A stretch of 64,000 bases of DNA from NCBI RefSeq assembly GCF_900104595.1, contig NZ_FNVY01000004.1:434001-498000 (forward strand), given 5' to 3'. The stretch comes from Enterococcus timonensis. GTDB taxonomy: Bacteria; Bacillota; Bacilli; Lactobacillales; Enterococcaceae. Below the pieces are notes generated by a model. The model was not told the DNA's origin. It worked only from the letters and a program-made list of their open reading frames with translations, and ran no database searches. The position numbers and the translations under genes are program-made. Shown here piece by piece: positions 17,447-27,241 of the stretch. The first letter of the stretch is position 1. Each line of letters begins with the position of its first letter.

Positions 17447-19877
17447 AAAAATGAACTTGCTTTCGATAGTCATCATCTTGAGTTCGCTGTTCACTGTCTT
17501 TTTTTCCATTCCGCAAAAAATTAGTGCTGTTGGATCATCTGTTCCCGATATTACTTACGATAAAGATACGTATGAAAATATTACGCCAACAAACGGAACG
17601 GCTGGGGGCATCACTGCTGGTAATTTTGATCAGCTAACTGGTGCTAACCAAACGCCTACTTTAGATGTTAATTATACTACCGATAGTTCTGATGATCCGT
17701 GGCAAGGTGGATTTTTAAATCTCACTTGGACGAACCACGTAAAATTGACTACCAGTTTTTGGGACCCATTAAATACAAACATAAGAAACTATGGATTTGC
17801 ATTTGCCGGGATTATTAATTTGCCAAAAGAACTTTTGACGAGTGATGTGCTAAAAGCCCTTGACTGGTCCAGCGCGAAGCTCGCGATTAGTAATGCTAAT
17901 ATTTCTTTAGATAGCTCGAGTTTAATGTCTGCAGGAAATCATGCCTTGCGTTTTGGACTAGGAAATTGGGATTACGATAACAGTATGGGAATTTACAATA
18001 ACATCTCTAACAAAAATGATATTGTTATGAAGTTAACTCTAAAAATCGATGTTACTAAGTTAACTGCCGATGGAAATAAATTTGATACGAGTCCCGGTAA
18101 AATTTTAAGTAAGGGGAAATTAACCCCAGCCTTATTGCGAAAAGAAGCATTTTCAGTCGCATTTTATGATGCCAGTAATGTGGTGCAAGATCGAAACGCA
18201 CTAGTATTGCCTGGTGGTCGTTTCTATCCGAAGTTAACCAATGGCATACCAAGTCCAATCCCAGCTACAACCGCCACGAAAGATCTCCCCACTTGGAATA
18301 GTTATATTTCACCGTGGGATAACAATGGAAAATATAATAATTTAGCTGACACGGCCGAATATGTAGACGGAGTTAATAAAAATTTGGCCGGAACGACTAG
18401 TAATCGAACAGTGACTTTAGATTTATTAGAAGGAAGTTTTGCGCAACTTCCTGTTAATCGCTTCAATCGCGTGGTTAATTTTTTTACTGGGAAAAATGAA
18501 ACTGCCGGCAGCACATTGACCCACGCACCACTTTCGACAACGGGTTTAAATCAAGGAACAAAAATTATTTATCGCGGTAGTGATCTTACCGGAACGCTAC
18601 TATCACCGGTTGGACTGACCGTTTTAGAAAAATATTCTTTAGATGCAACAGTTACGCCGACTAATCTTACGCCGAACACGACCAATTTTGGCTTACTGAT
18701 TCCTAGTAAAATTTTTGAAGTGAAAGCCGATTGGAAAGCTACCAGTTTGCGCCAAGGAGAAATTCGTTATCGCTTGTTTAATGCCGCCAGTCAATTGTTA
18801 GTTTCTGGTTTTACCGATCAATTATTTTCGGAAATTAAAAATCCGCTAGGCTCCAGCAATATATTTCCTGCCTCAACGCAAATGCCAGCACTGGCCACTG
18901 GACAATATTATTTTGATTACAAATTAGTTGACCCGGCATTAAACAGTGCCTATCCAGCAAGTGCGTATCAATGGGCCTCAAGTGCTGGGATAACCAAACT
19001 TCCGCTAATTACAGTAGCAGATTTTCCGCAAATTTCAGCGACAGCGCAAGTGACAAATTTACAAACGAACCAAACTGGAACGGCGATCACTGGTTATTTA
19101 GGGCAAACGGTTCGGCAAACGAATACGTTTACCTTAGATGTTCTTGGAAATCCCTTGGCCGATACAAAAGTAACGGTGACTTTGCCAGCGAATACGGAAT
19201 TTGTTGCCGGTTCATTAAAAATTAACGGCAATGCGCGCACAGAAATTGTTACGGCAACGGGGACGAGTATTTCCGTTGGGGCGATGACAAAAGTGGGACA
19301 AACACACACCGTGACCTTTGATTATGTGGTGAAAAATAGTCCGACGAATGTTATCACGACGATTCCAGCTAAACACAGCGGCAATCTTGTGGTGCCAACC
19401 AATATTAAAGTTCCTCTGACGGATGTTCTTTCGCCAGTAAATACAATCACCACACCTAAAGATGTTTTAGAATTAATTAGCGTGCCGGATAAAATTAGTT
19501 TTGGCGTCCATGAGGTTCCAGCGACCAATGCTCAATATACTGGTGTTGGTCCCGGACAAATTAAAGTTTACAACTCAAGAAGTATCACAACGCCATGGCA
19601 AATTTCTGCAACTTTAACGAAAGAATTTCAAACAGCTAGCGGTCAAAAATTAGTCAACGCCTTGTCATATCAAATCGGTAATGTTTCAAAAAATTTAGTC
19701 TTGAATCAAACGACGCCACTTTATAGTAATGCCGGAGTTGATCAAGGCGAAATTACTTTAAATAGTAGCAATGCTGATCAATTTAAGATGAGTTTAAATC
19801 CTGGGGCCGCAGTTCAAGTCGGTGTTCCATACCAAGCGGAGATTACTTGGGAACTCACCGCCGGACCGACCCAATAA
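17427..19877 (+). CDS. large WxL-domain surface protein
   Basis: An 816-residue secreted protein: signal peptide (about 1-30), a long N-terminal region of unknown fold (about 40-390), a middle region with isopeptide/adhesin-like beta-sandwich traits (DVLGNPLADTKVTVTLPANT and VTFDYVVKN, about 540-660), then the C-terminal WxL domain with WQISATLTKEF (a W-x-I variant) and TWELTAGP at the end. AAGGAGG at 17411-17417 suits the ATG at 17427 better than the one at 17418. It is the last gene of the operon, with a strong terminator after it. Adhesin or glycan-binding function is inferred from architecture only. Confidence 0.92.
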   Translation: MRKIILKKMNLLSIVIILSSLFTVFFSIPQKISAVGSSVPDITYDKDTYENITPTNGTAGGITAGNFDQLTGANQTPTLDVNYTTDSSDDPWQGGFLNLTWTNHVKLTTSFWDPLNTNIRNYGFAFAGIINLPKELLTSDVLKALDWSSAKLAISNANISLDSSSLMSAGNHALRFGLGNWDYDNSMGIYNNISNKNDIVMKLTLKIDVTKLTADGNKFDTSPGKILSKGKLTPALLRKEAFSVAFYDASNVVQDRNALVLPGGRFYPKLTNGIPSPIPATTATKDLPTWNSYISPWDNNGKYNNLADTAEYVDGVNKNLAGTTSNRTVTLDLLEGSFAQLPVNRFNRVVNFFTGKNETAGSTLTHAPLSTTGLNQGTKIIYRGSDLTGTLLSPVGLTVLEKYSLDATVTPTNLTPNTTNFGLLIPSKIFEVKADWKATSLRQGEIRYRLFNAASQLLVSGFTDQLFSEIKNPLGSSNIFPASTQMPALATGQYYFDYKLVDPALNSAYPASAYQWASSAGITKLPLITVADFPQISATAQVTNLQTNQTGTAITGYLGQTVRQTNTFTLDVLGNPLADTKVTVTLPANTEFVAGSLKINGNARTEIVTATGTSISVGAMTKVGQTHTVTFDYVVKNSPTNVITTIPAKHSGNLVVPTNIKVPLTDVLSPVNTITTPKDVLELISVPDKISFGVHEVPATNAQYTGVGPGQIKVYNSRSITTPWQISATLTKEFQTASGQKLVNALSYQIGNVSKNLVLNQTTPLYSNAGVDQGEITLNSSNADQFKMSLNPGAAVQVGVPYQAEITWELTAGPTQ

Positions 19878-19911
19878 AAAAATGGCACCAACTTAATTTG
19901 TCCCCCTTAAA

Positions 19912-19953
19912 AAAATGAAGCCGTGAGCTTAGCCCACAGCTTCATTTTTATTT
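19912..19953 (+). terminator. rho-independent terminator of the WxL operon
   Basis: Arms AATGAAGCCGTG and CACAGCTTCATT (with a short inner stem) are followed by T-rich sequence 35 bp after the WxL stop. Confidence 0.88.
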
Positions 19954-20001
19954 TGTTTTCATCAATATTATTCAGCTTTTCTTAATTTAGAAAATAAACA
20001 T

Positions 20002-20306
20002 TTATTGAACGACGGCCAGATCACTAACAATCTGATCAAGGAAATCTGTTTCCCATAAAATAATTTCAATTTGTTTCTTAAAAGAATCCAAGACCCCCGT
20101 ATGAAATGTTTTGGGAAGAGCGGCTGTAGATAGACCTAAATTTTCTAAAAAATTGCAACGTTCTTTTCTCGTTGATAAAATTTTTCCGGAAGTAAAGGCG
20201 GGGAAAAGTTTTTCGGGTCGTTTTAAGGCAAACGCGAGGGGAATCAGTTGTTTAACTTCGGCGGTAAAATTTTTTGGTCGGCAAAATAAAAATAAGCTTG
20301 ATTCAT
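20002..20306 (-). pseudogene. frameshifted small gene, about 101 codons
   Basis: On the minus strand, AAGGAGG stands 7 nt before an ATG at 20306 that opens MNQAYFYFADQK and then hits a stop. After the A6-T4 run, the other frame continues without interruption (EVKQLIPLAFALKRPEK through IEIILWETDFLDQIV) to a TAA at 20002-20004. Adding one A to the run joins the frames into one protein of 101 residues. No family recognised. It is divergent from the Mga-like regulator. A sequencing error in the homopolymer or programmed slippage are alternatives to real decay. Confidence 0.65.
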
Positions 20307-20503
20307 TAGAAAACCTCCTTTTTGTAAATGATATCAGAAAACGATTTATTTTGCATGAAAATGAGGATTAAATTGTCGAAAAAACGAGATTCTAAAAGCT
20401 TTAATAAAGCAAGAAACATGCGAAATGAAATATCCAGTTGAAAAATCATTTCCACTAATGTTAAACTAAGGAAAAACAGGGTGATTTTTAGGGGGAAATA
20501 AGG

Positions 20504-22039
20504 ATGGAACTTTTTCATTTGCTGGAAAAAAATGAGCAACGACAAATAAAAATTTTTCAGTTTCTACTAAAACAACCCCGTGTTTCGGAAAAGGAAATCT
20601 CTCAGCGCTTGAAAATTGATCGGTCAACAATTCGTGAAGATGTTGATGGATTGAGTGGACATTTAATGCCATTTGCCGATAAATTACAAGTATTTTATGA
20701 TGATAATCAGCTGTTACTGCACCGTTTGGGAAATGTTTCGGCCTCTGATATTTATTATGAATACTTAAAAGAGTCGGTAAAATATATCATTTTAATGAAT
20801 TTATTGGAACACGGCAGCTTCCAGCGCTAAAAATTATTGACGGAGTTAAATCTTTCGCAAGCGACCTTCACACGGCGGGTAAAAGAATTGAATGAAGATT
20901 TGGTTGAGTTTCATGTGCAAATTAAAAATGGACGAATGAAAGGTCCCGAACTTCAAGTGCGTTATTTTTATTTTCAGCTATTATTGTTTGGCCGGCCGTA
21001 TTTAGTAAATCTTCAACAGTTTTCCCAGAATGCACATGATCAAATTTTGACTTTTTTAAACAAACAATTTAACTTTCCTTATACGCAAGATGGCAAAATC
21101 AAGTTTGAAATTTGGCTCTATATTTTACAAAAACGATTACGTTATGGACGTCATGAAACGTTAGATTATCGAGATTTACCAGTTCATTTGCTTCAAGAAA
21201 GTAATTTTATTTCTTTAATGCAAAATACATTGTTGCGCTTTGCGTTGCAGTCGGCTTTTGCTTGGAATCAGTATGAATCGTTGATTTTTTACTTGTTTAT
21301 GATTAGTAGTTTCACGTTGGATACTACCAATCATTTTGTCCAGGACTTTTTGTTACAGGAAAAAAATAATGATACTTTGGTGAACGGTTTGACTGAGCAA
21401 TTTGAAAATACGATGGCTCATTTTTTGCCTTTTTATACTTTTTCCAAAGATTTTAGTCGGAAAATTAACTTAAACGTTAGCCAAAATCATTTTCGGCTAG
21501 TGTATATGCGCGGGTGGATTTCAGTTTTTGGTCGGATTGGTCTCCAGGATCGCTTGGCGCATTTTGAAGATCAAAACTTGCTTAATCTTTGCCAAACATT
21601 GACGGATAATTCGTTAAATTATTTAAAATTATCCCAACAAGACCGCGATTTTTCTCAAGTGGAATTATTTGGTCGATATGCGTCGATTTTGCAATTAATT
21701 TTTAAAGAAGTCGAGCTGCGTTTGCAAATTGCTTGTGATTTTCCTTATGAGCGCTTGATGCAAGATATTGTCATTGAGATGGTGCGGGAGCGCTTGATCA
21801 ATTCGGTGAAGTGGGATCTGATGAAATACGATGCCAGCAGTCGTTATGATGTGATTTTATCTTCGCAAATTAAAGAATATCCTAACGCCCATCAAGCTAA
21901 AATTTTTGTTATGTTAAGTAATGAATTTGATTTTGATTTTCCTTATTTAAATGAATTATTAAAAGCGACTTATTTAGAAAAAATGCAAGAACGGATGCGG
22001 CAAGTGCCCGAATTTCCACTGGAGGCACCACTTTCATAA
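20504..22039 (+). pseudogene. Mga/AtxA-type regulator with in-frame stop
   Basis: Two frames, 20504-20830 and 20837-22039, lie in the same phase, separated only by TAA at 20828-20830, and together make a protein of about 511 codons, the usual Mga size. The first part has the HTH_Mga segment RVSEKEISQRLKIDRSTIRED; the second starts with another HTH (LNLSQATFTRRVKELNEDLV) and holds the long PRD-like helical region with an EIIB-like end. A single-base change (for example TTA to TAA) explains the break. A TTG at 20837 has no good ribosome site, so the downstream part is probably not made well. It lies next to the WxL operon, which such regulators may control. Confidence 0.8.
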
Positions 22040-22072
22040 AATAACGACGCCAAGATTTTCCTAAAGCAAAAT

Positions 22073-22103
22073 TTATCCAGCGACTCGCTTAAAGTGGTAT
22101 ACT
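22073..22103 (+). promoter_or_regulatory. stranded promoter of tRNA-Pro (probable)
   Basis: TATACT at 22098-22103 is followed 18 bp later by the CG of the left duplication AATTTACG, which formed the first two bases of tRNA-Pro before the transposon entered. The -35 (TTATCC or ATCCAG) is weak. Transcription from here now enters the IS end instead of the tRNA. Confidence 0.55.
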
Positions 22104-22115
22104 AGTTCTCGTGGC

Positions 22116-22123
22116 AATTTACG
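22116..22123. repeat. left 8-bp target duplication of the composite transposon
   Basis: AATTTACG immediately precedes the left outer IS end (GGCTCT at 22124) and recurs at 32022-32029 after the right outer end. The inner flanks of the two IS copies (AAAATTTG and AAATGAAG) match neither each other nor this. Confidence 0.93.
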
Positions 22124-23633
22124 GGCTCTTTGTCAAATAGGACTGATTGACATCCATTTTAAAAACAGGCAATGAAAAGGCAAACTTTTCGTTGCCTGTT
22201 TTTCGTTATTTTATTTCTATTAAACCGTTCAGTAGAAAGATTCTAATTTTTGTGTTGGTATAAGATTTAAAGCCGTAGAGATTTCGTTTCAGTGTCTTAA
22301 TGTGGGTGTTTTTGGCTTCGATCTTCCCGTTTGAATAGGGATATTTCATTGCGTTCCTAATACCTGTTTCGTAAGTCATTAAGTGTACCAAGATATGTCT
22401 AAAATCTTCATCAAGTTCAAGTGGAAGGTTCTGTAATATATCGAAAAATTCCGTATCATCTTTCCGCCTTATAGCATCAGTCAGGCTGTGGAAGCAATCA
22501 TAAGCAAGCCTTAGGGCTGATGAATAAGAAAGCAGTCGATCAAGCATCATCTGTTCTGTTAGAAGTGGAAATCTTGGTGTTGGAAAGCTTCGCCAAGATT
22601 TATAAGTACTAATATCTATATTTTGACTATTTTTTAAGAAGCGTCTCCAGTTACTTTTAATTTTTCTGGCAGCTGATTTATTGCCATTAGTCATGAGATG
22701 TTTAAACTCTCGAACTCGAAACTCATTAAAAGCATCATTAAGTCGTTTGATAATATGAAACCGATCAATAATAAGTTCAGCATTCTTAAACACCTTAGGA
22801 ATAAGCTGAAAATAGGCAGCATTCATGTCTGTGACGATAAATCTTACCCTTTCACAGTCGGGACTTTTCTTAAAATGGTCAACAAGATAATCTAGTTTTT
22901 TACTCGGTAGAATATCTACTAATTTTCCGCTTTCTCCGTCGGCACAGATAAATGTCATCTTATCTTCTACAGAAAGGTGAGATTTAAATTCATCGACCAT
23001 TAATACCTTTGGAAGAGCAATACCTTCATCCCCAGGGATGTAGTCCTCTAGAGAACGCAAAAGTCGAAGTACTGTATTGACTGAAACACTACATAGTTTA
23101 GCGATTAAGGTAGCTGATATCTTTTCTTTTAACAGACTTAGAATTTTTAGTTTAACGTGGGTAGCAATAAAGCAAAATTCATCGACTAGCTGTGTTTGGA
23201 GTGTCCAAAAACTTTTGCAAGAACGACAAGCAAATCTTTGCTTTGCCAATCTCATTACCGTTGGAAGAAATTGATAGGGCTCGAACCTTAAGACACTTTT
23301 TTTAAAGCCATTTTTTACGATATTTCTTTTTTTCTCTTCGCCAATGGCGGAGCAACCACAGTTGAGACAACGATCAGGAGAATTAGTAAGCCGCGCCTCA
23401 ATCACCATTGTATTAGTATGATTTATCATCTCTTGATGACTAGAAAGGATAGTTAAATCTTTCTCTGTAATTCTTAGTAAATCTTTGATATCATTAGTCA
23501 TGGCATATCGTCCTCTTTTCTGGTTTTGTGTGGTAACTTTATCTTAACAGAGAACGATATGTTTTTTAATATAACCAAAAATTGGACTGGTAGAATTTTT
23601 TAAAATTCTATCAGTCCAATAAAGTATAGCGCC
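22124..23633 (-). mobile_element. ISL3-family IS, left copy
   Basis: A 1510-bp element, same length as the right copy. The outer end reads GGCTCTTTGTCAAATAGGAC; the inner end, read inward, is GGCGCTATACTTTATTGGAC, where the right copy has GGCTCT, so one terminal base is changed. A hairpin (AAACAGGCAATGAAAAG with a matching arm, 22163-22202) follows the transposase stop. A subterminal dyad (TAGAATTTTTTAAAATTCTA) sits near the inner end. Confidence 0.93.
22206..23501 (-). CDS. ISL3-family transposase (left copy)
   Basis: A 431-residue transposase with N-terminal zinc ribbon (CLNCGCSAIG and CRSCKSFW), HTH (ISATLIAKLCSVSVNTVLRLL) and DDE domain: Asp in VLMVDEFKSHL, Asp in RFIVTDMNAAY, Asp in IIDRFHIIKRLND and C-terminal YSNGKIEAKNTHIKTLKR with Glu. 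Uninterrupted. By side-by-side reading it differs from the right copy at 21 residues, so the two IS were not duplicated very recently. Confidence 0.95.
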   Translation of the reverse strand: MTNDIKDLLRITEKDLTILSSHQEMINHTNTMVIEARLTNSPDRCLNCGCSAIGEEKKRNIVKNGFKKSVLRFEPYQFLPTVMRLAKQRFACRSCKSFWTLQTQLVDEFCFIATHVKLKILSLLKEKISATLIAKLCSVSVNTVLRLLRSLEDYIPGDEGIALPKVLMVDEFKSHLSVEDKMTFICADGESGKLVDILPSKKLDYLVDHFKKSPDCERVRFIVTDMNAAYFQLIPKVFKNAELIIDRFHIIKRLNDAFNEFRVREFKHLMTNGNKSAARKIKSNWRRFLKNSQNIDISTYKSWRSFPTPRFPLLTEQMMLDRLLSYSSALRLAYDCFHSLTDAIRRKDDTEFFDILQNLPLELDEDFRHILVHLMTYETGIRNAMKYPYSNGKIEAKNTHIKTLKRNLYGFKSYTNTKIRIFLLNGLIEIK

Positions 23634-24428
23634 AAAATTTGCGTCAAAAGAAGACCTCGACAAAATCAATGCTGATTTTGTTGGGGTCTTTTTGTGTTAT
23701 CTGGAGAACTATTAGTCGTAAACTTGTTGTTTTGATACAAAAATGATTTGGAGAACGTTGTCCTCCGTGTCAAAAATTTCAACGCTGTGAGCCAAGCCCT
23801 GAGCCAAGCCCTGAGCCAAGAAGGGCACTTGTCTCATGCCTTGTCAGTATTCTAAGCTCCACAAAGCGGTCGCTAATAATACTGTCACGGCGTTAAATTT
23901 TTTCCACGTCGGCCAACTTAAACCTCGCATACATCATTAATTTTGTTTGGAGAGGGTGACGAGTAAAGATAGTTTGGCAGTATTAATGTGACTACGTATA
24001 AATGTTGGCTAAATCGGCACAATTATTTGGCAAATTAACATTTTCCACAGGCTCGACTTGTAAAGGTTATCGTATTCATGAATGTACAAAAATAGTCAAA
24101 ATGAATCAACCACAAAACAATCTTTATTCGTCACCATACCAAAAACAAAATGTTTCACCTTGTGTGATGTAGTAGACCGTGGTGATCATTAGGCGTTCCG
24201 TAGTGGTAGGATGCTTAGCGACCGTTTTTTGGAGCTTAGCATCCTAATGAAGCTGAGACAAAGTGATTTTCTTTGGCTCAGCTGAGGTCCATTACGGATA
24301 ACGACGAAGAGCATCCGGGCTACGCTAACACCAACAAATCAACGATTTGGCTTTTATTGTTTTGACCTTTTTCATTTTGACCTTTCTTTTATTTTGATTT
24401 TTCTTTTTCCTTTTGACTTAAGATTCAT
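23634..24428. other. non-coding remnant of the donor genome before pstS
   Basis: No open gene. Contents: a terminator-like hairpin at 23650-23693 (AAGACC...GGTCTT with a T-run) that must have ended a gene now lost; a 12-bp tandem repeat GAGCCAAGCCCT at 23789-23820 (2.7 copies); and an imperfect hairpin AGGATGCTTAGC/GCTTAGCATCCT at 24208-24245. The remainder looks like decayed spacer up to the Pho box. Confidence 0.6.
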
Positions 24429-24484
24429 TTTACATAACCTTTACAAACACCTGCTAACGGATTTTACAAACGTTGCTTATGATA
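24429..24484 (+). promoter_or_regulatory. Pho box and promoter of the pst operon
   Basis: Direct repeats TTTACATAA (24429), TTTACAAAC (24440) and TTTACAAAC (24463) match the TT(A/T)ACA-type PhoP half-site at 11-bp phase (the gap before the third is about two turns). TATGAT at 24479-24484 is the likely -10. Phosphorylated PhoP encoded in the same operon should bind here under phosphate limitation. Confidence 0.78.
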
Positions 24485-24524
24485 AGGCTGTAACACAACG
24501 ATGTAAAAAAATGGAGGAACACAG

Positions 24525-25400
24525 ATGAAATGGAGAAAATTTTTACCACTAATAGCTGGAGCAGCGCTAATTTTGGGCGCTTGTGGCAATAAAAGTAAGG
24601 CCAGTGCGACGTCCGAAAAAGCTGACGGCGGCGCGATTTCCGTGGTGACCCGCGAAGAAGGTTCGGGGACGCGCGGGGCGTTTATCGAACTCTTTGGCCT
24701 TGAAGAAAAAAATGCGGCCGGGGAAAAAATCGACCACACGAGCACCAAAGCAGAAGTAACCAACAGCACTTCAGTGATGTTGACGACGGTTGCCGGCAAC
24801 AAAAACGCGCTCGGTTACGTGTCGCTCGGTTCGTTGACCAAACAAGTGAAGGCGGTCAAAATTGACGGCGTTTTGCCAACAGTTGAAACAGTCAAAGATG
24901 GCAGCTACACCATTTCGCGGCCGTTTAATATCGTGCAAAAGAAAACCGATAACCCGGTAGCGCAAGAGTTCGTGGCGTTCATTTTAAGCAAAGAGGGCCA
25001 AGCGGTCGTTGAAAAAAATGGCTACATCTCAAAAGGTGCCGACAAGAATTTCATGAGCGTCGTGCCCGCAGGAAAAATTACCGTGGCCGGCTCGTCATCC
25101 ATTACACCGGTGATGGAAAAATTGAAGGAAGCTTACCTCGAAATTAACGCCAAAGCGACCATCGACATTCAACAAAGCGACTCGTCAACTGGTGTGAGCG
25201 CCACGCAAGACGGCGTGGCCGACATCGGCATGGTTTCACGCGAGCTGAAAGACACTGAAAAAGGGTTGCAAGCAACTGTGATCGCTCTCGATGGCATTGC
25301 GGTTATCGTGAATCCTGACCAAGCCAAAGCAGCACTAACCAAAGACGACGTGAAAGCCATTTACAGCGGCGACACGACGGACTGGGGCAACATTAAATAA
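24525..25400 (+). CDS. pstS: phosphate ABC transporter substrate-binding lipoprotein
   Basis: A 291-residue lipoprotein that captures orthophosphate outside the membrane. The lipobox is ILGAC with Cys20. The two lobes occur in the order found in many Firmicutes PstS: TREEGSGTRGAF first (about 43-54), and the segment AGSSSITPVMEKL with DIQQSDSSTGVSA and DIGMVSREL afterwards (about 185-245); these bind phosphate through Ser/Thr/Arg. TGGAGGAACAC precedes the ATG. First gene of pstSCAB-phoPR; G+C-rich codons (GGC, GCG, CGC) contrast with the host genes. Confidence 0.95.
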   Translation: MKWRKFLPLIAGAALILGACGNKSKASATSEKADGGAISVVTREEGSGTRGAFIELFGLEEKNAAGEKIDHTSTKAEVTNSTSVMLTTVAGNKNALGYVSLGSLTKQVKAVKIDGVLPTVETVKDGSYTISRPFNIVQKKTDNPVAQEFVAFILSKEGQAVVEKNGYISKGADKNFMSVVPAGKITVAGSSSITPVMEKLKEAYLEINAKATIDIQQSDSSTGVSATQDGVADIGMVSRELKDTEKGLQATVIALDGIAVIVNPDQAKAALTKDDVKAIYSGDTTDWGNIK

Positions 25401-25518
25401 AGCACGACCGTTCACAATCAGGCGGGCAGCCCGGTAAGCGGTGAGTCTCTGTCCCAGTTGTCCGCCTACATAGCAGTAAAAATTGCGCCGAAATTGGCCA
25501 AAGAAAGAAGTTGAGTTC

Positions 25519-26370
25519 ATGCGCGAAAAAAGTTTCAAGGCGATATTTTTTGCCAGCGCGTTAATCGCGGTTTTATCGCTGACCTTAATCAGCGTATTTC
25601 TCCTGATGAACGGCGTGCCGGCTGTCGAAAAAGTTGGGCTAACGAAAGTGTTGACCGGCGTTGACTGGCACCCGGCGCAAAATTTATACGGCATTTTGCC
25701 GATGATTTTGGGCACCTTGTACGTGACTGGCGGCGCGCTGTTACTCAGCGTGCCCACCGGCATTTTGGGCGCGGTGTTTCTAGCCTTTTTTTGCCCGCCG
25801 AAAATTTACCCGTTTTTCAAACAAATGGTGGCGCTGATGGCCGGCATTCCTTCCATTTTGTACGGTTTGTTCGGCTTAGTAGTGTTAGTGCCGCTCATCC
25901 AACCGTTTAACGGCAGCGGCAAAGGCCTGTTTACCGCCGCGCTTTTGCTTGGGCTGATGATTTTGCCGACGATTATGACCGTCAGTGAGGACGCCTTGCA
26001 AATGGTGCCGGAAAGTTATTACGAAGGCTCGATTGCTCTGGGCGCCAGTCACGAGCGCACCGTGTTTAGCGTGATGGTTCCAGCTGCCAAATCGGGCATC
26101 ACGGCAGGGGTTGTTTTAGGTATGGGCCGTGGCATCGGCGAAACGATGGCGGTGGTCATGGTAGCCGGCAACCAAGCCATTTTACCAAGTGGATTATTTT
26201 CCGGCGTGCGCACGCTCACGACCAACATCGTGATGGAGATGGGGTATGCGACCGATTTACACCGGGCGATGCTGATCGCCACCGGATTTTTCCTCTTCTT
26301 CCTCATCTTGCTAATCAACGTCATCTTCACTTTGTTCAAAGAAAGGGGCCGTCAAAATGGATATTACTAG
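25519..26370 (+). CDS. pstC: phosphate ABC transporter permease
   Basis: A 283-residue membrane protein with about six TM helices and the BPD_transp_1 fold; the EAA-type coupling loop is SYYEGSIALGASHERTVFSVMVP and the pore segment MAGIPSILYGLFGLVVL. It forms the channel with PstA. The frame is open from 25483, but MREKSFKAIFF at 25519 begins the first TM segment in the usual way, after a weak AAAGAAAG site. Its end overlaps pstA by 14 bp. The 118-bp gap after pstS has no gene. Confidence 0.94.
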   Translation: MREKSFKAIFFASALIAVLSLTLISVFLLMNGVPAVEKVGLTKVLTGVDWHPAQNLYGILPMILGTLYVTGGALLLSVPTGILGAVFLAFFCPPKIYPFFKQMVALMAGIPSILYGLFGLVVLVPLIQPFNGSGKGLFTAALLLGLMILPTIMTVSEDALQMVPESYYEGSIALGASHERTVFSVMVPAAKSGITAGVVLGMGRGIGETMAVVMVAGNQAILPSGLFSGVRTLTTNIVMEMGYATDLHRAMLIATGFFLFFLILLINVIFTLFKERGRQNGYY

Positions 26371-27241
26371 AGAGTTTGCGGCAGTGCCCACTAACACCAC
26401 CACCGTGCGGCCAAAGAAAAAACGCAACCGGCGCGGCTTGTTAAAAGGTCTGGTCTACGCCAACGCCGCTGTGATTGGGGCGTTGATGGTGTGGCTCGTC
26501 GGTTATTTATTATGGACGGGCGTGCCGGCGATTAAAGTGAGCTTGTTTGCCATCACTTACACGTCAGAAAACGTCTCCCTTTTGCCCGCGCTCATCAACA
26601 CGCTGACTTTTGTCGGGCTGACGTTAGCGCTCGCTTGTCCCATCGGTGTGTTTGCGGCGATTTATTTTGTAGAATACGCCGTGGCTGAAAGCCATTTTGT
26701 TAAAATGTTGCGCGTGGCCACCGAAACTTTAGCGGGCGTGCCTTCTATTGTGTTCGGCTTATTTGGTTACTTGTGCTTTGTGGTGACGCTCAAACTCGGC
26801 TACTCGGTTTTGGCCGGCAGCTTGACGCTGGCGATGATGGTGTTACCAGTCATCATCCGCACCGCTGAAGAAGCACTCCTCGCCGTCCCGGCCAGCTACC
26901 GCGAAGGCAGTTACGCGCTCGGCGCGGGCAAAGTGCGCACCATTTTTAAAGTGGTGTTGCCCGTGGCCGGCCCCGGCATCACGAGCGGTATTATTTTAAG
27001 CATCGGCCGCATCGTCGGCGAGACTGCCGCCTTGATTTACACGGCCGGCACCTTGGCCGAAGTCGCCGCCCCGCTGTCGTCGGGCCGCACGCTTTCTGTG
27101 CACATGTACGCCCTAATGTCAGAAGGCTTGCACGTCAAAGAAGCGCAGGGTACCGCCGTCATTTTGCTACTCATCGTCATTAGCCTCAACCTCTGCACCA
27201 CCTTACTAACGAAAAAATTTCAGAAGGAGCACCGCGGATGA
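26357..27241 (+). CDS. pstA: phosphate ABC transporter permease
   Basis: A 294-residue partner of PstC: a basic N-terminus ([10 protein letters not shown]), about six TM helices, pore segment [17 protein letters not shown] and coupling loop [31 protein letters not shown] precedes the ATG. It overlaps pstC by 14 bp and pstB by 4 bp (ATGA), so translation is coupled across the operon. Confidence 0.94.
   Translation: MDITREFAAVPTNTTTVRPKKKRNRRGLLKGLVYANAAVIGALMVWLVGYLLWTGVPAIKVSLFAITYTSENVSLLPALINTLTFVGLTLALACPIGVFAAIYFVEYAVAESHFVKMLRVATETLAGVPSIVFGLFGYLCFVVTLKLGYSVLAGSLTLAMMVLPVIIRTAEEALLAVPASYREGSYALGAGKVRTIFKVVLPVAGPGITSGIILSIGRIVGETAALIYTAGTLAEVAAPLSSGRTLSVHMYALMSEGLHVKEAQGTAVILLLIVISLNLCTTLLTKKFQKEHRG

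Noticed and set aside
20111-20371. 86-codon plus-strand frame between the WxL operon and the Mga-like gene
   Set aside because: It is the antisense of the frameshifted minus-strand gene, which has a strong ribosome site and protein-like sequence; the plus frame has neither.
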